This document shows positions 6,487 through 8,764 of a stretch of DNA of 8,764 bases, one piece after another. Made by a program: the position numbers and the translations under genes. The stretch's first letter is position 1, and each line of letters opens with the position of its first letter. This DNA is from CAZXMB01 sp964641715 (GTDB lineage Bacteria; Desulfobacterota; BSN033; UBA1163): assembly GCA_964641715.1 (NCBI GenBank), contig CAZXMB010000127.1:1-8764 (forward strand), written 5' to 3'. The notes beneath the pieces are model-generated. The model saw nothing but the letters and a program-made list of their open reading frames with translations. It had not been told where the DNA came from and did no database searches.

Positions 6487-7359
6487 TCAACTTTTCAGGA
6501 TCGCAGCCATTTCCTCTCCAACCCATGCCGGGTTCTTAACAATTCTAACTCCTGCTTTTTCTAACGTCTCCATTTTCTCCTTAGCAGTACCCTTACCGCC
6601 GGAAATAATAGCGCCCGCATGGCCCATTCTTCTTCCCGGTGGAGCGGTCAGACCGGCAATAAAGGCGATAACCGGTTTACTCACGTTCCCCCTGATATAG
6701 TCTGCGGCCACCTCTTCTGCGGTACCACCTATTTCGCCAATCATAATCAGAGCCTCGGTTTCCGGATCCTTTTCAAAAAGCGCTAAAAGATCGACATAAT
6801 CAAGCCCGATGATCTGATCTCCTCCAATACCCACACAGGTTGACTGCCCAATCCCTCTTTTGGTCAATTGATCCACTACTTCATAAGTAAGGGTCCCGCT
6901 TCGCGACATAATTCCAACTCTCCCCGGTTTATGAATATATCCCGCCATGACCCCGATTTTGCATTTGCCTGGTGAAATAATTCCAGGAGTATTGGGTCCA
7001 ACCAAGTTGACTTTCTTTTTTTTAAGATATTCTTTGACTGTCACCATATCCAGTGTTGGGATTCCTTCGGTGAGACAGACAACCAGAGAAACTCCTGCTT
7101 CGGTTGCCTCGAGAATGGAATCCGCTGCAAATGCAGGGGGTACGAATATGGCAGATGCATTCGCACCTGTTTCTCTCACTGCCTCTGCTACGGTATGAAA
7201 GACAGGTATCCCATCAACCTTCTGGCCTCCCTTCCCCGGAGTCACGCCTGCGACCACCCTTGTCCCGTATTCCACCATCTGCCGGGAATGAAACATTCCC
7301 TCTTTTCCTGTGATCCCCTGAATCACCACTTTCGTTTTCTTATCCACTAAAATGCTCAT
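6487..7359 (-). CDS. sucD: Succinyl-CoA synthetase, alpha subunit
   Basis: The alpha subunit carries the phosphohistidine and the CoA site of the enzyme that interconverts succinyl-CoA and succinate with formation of ATP or GTP. The protein has 290 residues, the standard length. The N-terminal CoA-binding fold holds GITGKEGMFH (15-24). GPNTPGIISPGKCKIG lies at about 121-136, and the phosphorylated histidine is H246 in GRRMGHAGA. The start is ATG 7359, with GGAGGGAAGC directly upstream and the family's usual N-terminus (MSILVDKKTKVVIQG). A longer TTG start at 7425 is possible in frame but would add 22 residues translated from the heptad repeat, so I reject it. It follows sucC, as usual for this operon. 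Confidence 0.97.
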   Translation of the reverse strand: MSILVDKKTKVVIQGITGKEGMFHSRQMVEYGTRVVAGVTPGKGGQKVDGIPVFHTVAEAVRETGANASAIFVPPAFAADSILEATEAGVSLVVCLTEGIPTLDMVTVKEYLKKKKVNLVGPNTPGIISPGKCKIGVMAGYIHKPGRVGIMSRSGTLTYEVVDQLTKRGIGQSTCVGIGGDQIIGLDYVDLLALFEKDPETEALIMIGEIGGTAEEVAADYIRGNVSKPVIAFIAGLTAPPGRRMGHAGAIISGGKGTAKEKMETLEKAGVRIVKNPAWVGEEMAAILKS

Positions 7360-7380
7360 GCTTCCCTCCACTTTATGAAT

Positions 7381-7457
7381 AGTAGGCAGAAGGCAGTCGG
7401 CAGAGGGCAGAAAAAGATAGACCAATGAAACTGCCTACTGCTTACTGCCTACTGTCT
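7381..7457. repeat. Heptad-repeat palindromic element (copy 2)
   Basis: Seventy-seven bases in 7-nt register. The left units are AGTAGGC, AGAAGGC, AGTCGGC, AGAGGGC, AGAAAAA. The spacer units are GATAGAC and CAATGAA. The right units are ACTGCCT, ACTGCTT, ACTGCCT, ACTGTCT. The right half is the inverted form of the left (GCCTACT against AGTAGGC). It fills most of the sucC-sucD gap and overlaps the last codons of sucC, supplying its CAG and TAG. Length, period and the CAGTA core match the element at 2209-2285, although the variable bases differ (GGC here, ATC there). Confidence 0.78.
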
Positions 7458-8615
7458 TTTTAGTGCTTCAACTACTTTTTCAGCGCCTTCTTTCATCCCA
7501 ATGGCGACTGTAAAATTGAGGCCTGATTCATTGAGTATCCTTCTTCCCTCCTCCACATTGGTCCCTTCCAGCCTCACCACGACAGGGACATTGACCCTCA
7601 CTTCAGAGACTGCCTCCACCACTCCCCTCGCTAAGGTATCACATCTGAGGATCCCCCCGAAGATGTTGATGAAGACCGTTTTGACATCCGGATCGGACAT
7701 CAGGATCTTAAATCCATTCTTCACCATCTCGACTGTTGCTCCTCCTCCTACATCGAGAAAATTAGCAGGCTCTGCACCCACAACTTTAATGATGTCCATG
7801 GTGGCCATGGCAAGACCTGCTCCGTTGACCATACATCCCACTTCCCCATTGAGTTTGATGTAATTGAGATTGTATTTTGAGGCTTCCACCTCGAGAGGGG
7901 CCTCTTCATTGAGATCCCTGAGCGCAGCCATCTCCTTATGTCGAAAAAGTCCATTATCATCTAAATTCATCTTGGCATCGAGGGCAATGAATTCCCCTCC
8001 TTTTGTCAGGACAAGGGGATTAATCTCTGCAAGCAAACAATCTTTTTCATAAAATGCCTTGTAAAGACCGGAGAGGATGTTCCTTATTTTTCCCACCTGA
8101 CCTGGTTCGAGCTCAAGTCTATAACCAATCTTGTTAGCCTGAAAAGGTCTGAAACCGGTTGATGGATCTATCCACTCCTTCACAATCTTCTCCGGAGACT
8201 CTGTGGCGACTTTCTCAATCTCCACTCCCCCTTCTTTACTCGCCATAATAACAGGACAGGCCCTCGATCGATCAATCACCACCCCCAGGTAGAGTTCTTC
8301 TTTGATATCCACTCCCTCTTCCACCAAAACTTTTTTCACGACCCTGCCAACTGGGCCGGTCTGATGGGTAACCAGCGTCATCCCAATAATCTCCTTGGCA
8401 GCCTTCTCTGCCTCTTCGGGGTCGTTAACAACCCGGACACCTCCCCCTTTTCCCCGGCCGCCTGCGTGTATCTGGGCTTTGACAACGATCGACCTTCCTC
8501 CGATCCCGTCGGCAACCCTTCTTGCCTCTTTTGGAGTCTCAGCCACCCCTCCCTTTGGAACAGGAACGCCATAACTTCTCAATATCTCTTTCGCCTGATA
8601 TTCATGGATCTTCAT
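7449..8615 (-). CDS. sucC: Succinyl-CoA synthetase, beta subunit
   Basis: ATP-grasp subunit that binds the nucleotide and succinate and joins SucD in the TCA-cycle enzyme. The protein has 388 residues, the usual length. The ATP-grasp N-terminal half includes KAQIHAGGRGKGGG (46-59) and the Mg-binding AEINPLVL (196-203, E197 and N199) followed by D213. The C-terminal half, which contacts SucD, has NGAGLAMATMD (about 264-274), FLDVGGGAT (about 286-294) and NIFGGILRCD (317-326). Whether it prefers ATP or GTP cannot be read with confidence. ATG 8615 follows AAGGAGGAGGGG, a very strong ribosome site. The stop codon TAG and the preceding CAG lie within the heptad repeat, so the C-terminal residue comes from the repeat. 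sucD follows after 89 bases. Confidence 0.97.
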   Translation of the reverse strand: MKIHEYQAKEILRSYGVPVPKGGVAETPKEARRVADGIGGRSIVVKAQIHAGGRGKGGGVRVVNDPEEAEKAAKEIIGMTLVTHQTGPVGRVVKKVLVEEGVDIKEELYLGVVIDRSRACPVIMASKEGGVEIEKVATESPEKIVKEWIDPSTGFRPFQANKIGYRLELEPGQVGKIRNILSGLYKAFYEKDCLLAEINPLVLTKGGEFIALDAKMNLDDNGLFRHKEMAALRDLNEEAPLEVEASKYNLNYIKLNGEVGCMVNGAGLAMATMDIIKVVGAEPANFLDVGGGATVEMVKNGFKILMSDPDVKTVFINIFGGILRCDTLARGVVEAVSEVRVNVPVVVRLEGTNVEEGRRILNESGLNFTVAIGMKEGAEKVVEALKRQ

Positions 8616-8649
8616 TCGATCCCCTCCTCCTTAAAAAATAAATGGGGGT

Positions 8650-8678
8650 ATTATAACGGATTTCATAGAGCTAAAAAA
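8650..8678 (-). promoter_or_regulatory. Probable sucCD promoter
   Basis: The minus strand has a perfect TATAAT (8655-8650), which would place the transcript start near 8643 and give a leader of about 28 bases before sucC. The -35 region at 17 bases is only TTTTTT (8678-8673). Two TTGACA boxes lie further up (8701-8696 and 8740-8735) but are too far from this -10, so they may belong to other signals or be chance in AT-rich DNA. Confidence 0.5.
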
Positions 8679-8764
8679 GAAAAATTTTTATGCCTTGTCA
8701 ATGATGAATTTACTGGAGTTTCCTGAGTTTTTGATGTCAATTTTTTCTAATCCATTGAAACTAT

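Noticed and set aside
7381..7457. Heptad units as a CRISPR array
   Set aside because: Units are 7 bases with no spacers, inverted about a centre, and there are no cas genes.
7501..7863. Plus-strand ORF of 120 codons
   Set aside because: Antisense to the conserved C-terminal half of sucC; its Ser, Thr and Pro-rich composition is that of a shadow frame.
8364..8726. Plus-strand ORF of 120 codons covering the sucC start and promoter
   Set aside because: Mostly antisense to sucC and extends across its promoter region; no domain or start signal supports it.

Overview
The window is a stretch of bacterial chromosome in which every recognisable gene is on the minus strand, so it reads from high to low coordinates. 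The proteins are housekeeping types of usual length with intact motifs. The order zapB-like, zapA, 6S RNA, rny, ymdB, tyrS resembles neighbourhoods I associate with the former Deltaproteobacteria (Desulfobacterota and relatives). That assignment is inference from synteny and protein style, not from a marker gene. I see no phage, transposase, CRISPR or defence genes.

Layout in transcription order. (1) sucC and sucD (8615-6487) encode both subunits of succinyl-CoA synthetase, behind a probable promoter near 8650; a heptad-repeat element lies between them. (2) prfB (6377-5282) encodes release factor 2 and is read through a programmed +1 frameshift at an in-frame TGA. (3) A nested inverted-repeat element (5270-5167) lies just after prfB. 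(4) A short coiled-coil gene of ZapB type (5062-4787) and zapA (4750-4421) form a small cell-division cluster. A rod-shaped RNA resembling 6S RNA (4419-4308) starts one base after the zapA stop. (5) About 450 bases (4307-3860) hold inverted repeats and a doubtful ORF but no recognised gene. (6) rny, ymdB and tyrS (3859-133) look like one unit ending in an intrinsic terminator at 92-67. A second heptad-repeat element separates rny from ymdB, and ymdB overlaps tyrS.

Functionally the window groups a TCA-cycle enzyme, translation termination, Z-ring assembly factors, a global RNA polymerase regulator, mRNA decay (RNase Y and its frequent partner YmdB) and tRNA charging. No gene here looks like a new system. 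The unexpected content is intergenic: two 77-nt elements built in an unbroken 7-nt register around an inverted-repeat axis, and two paired-hairpin elements of matching architecture, each placed 3' of a gene.
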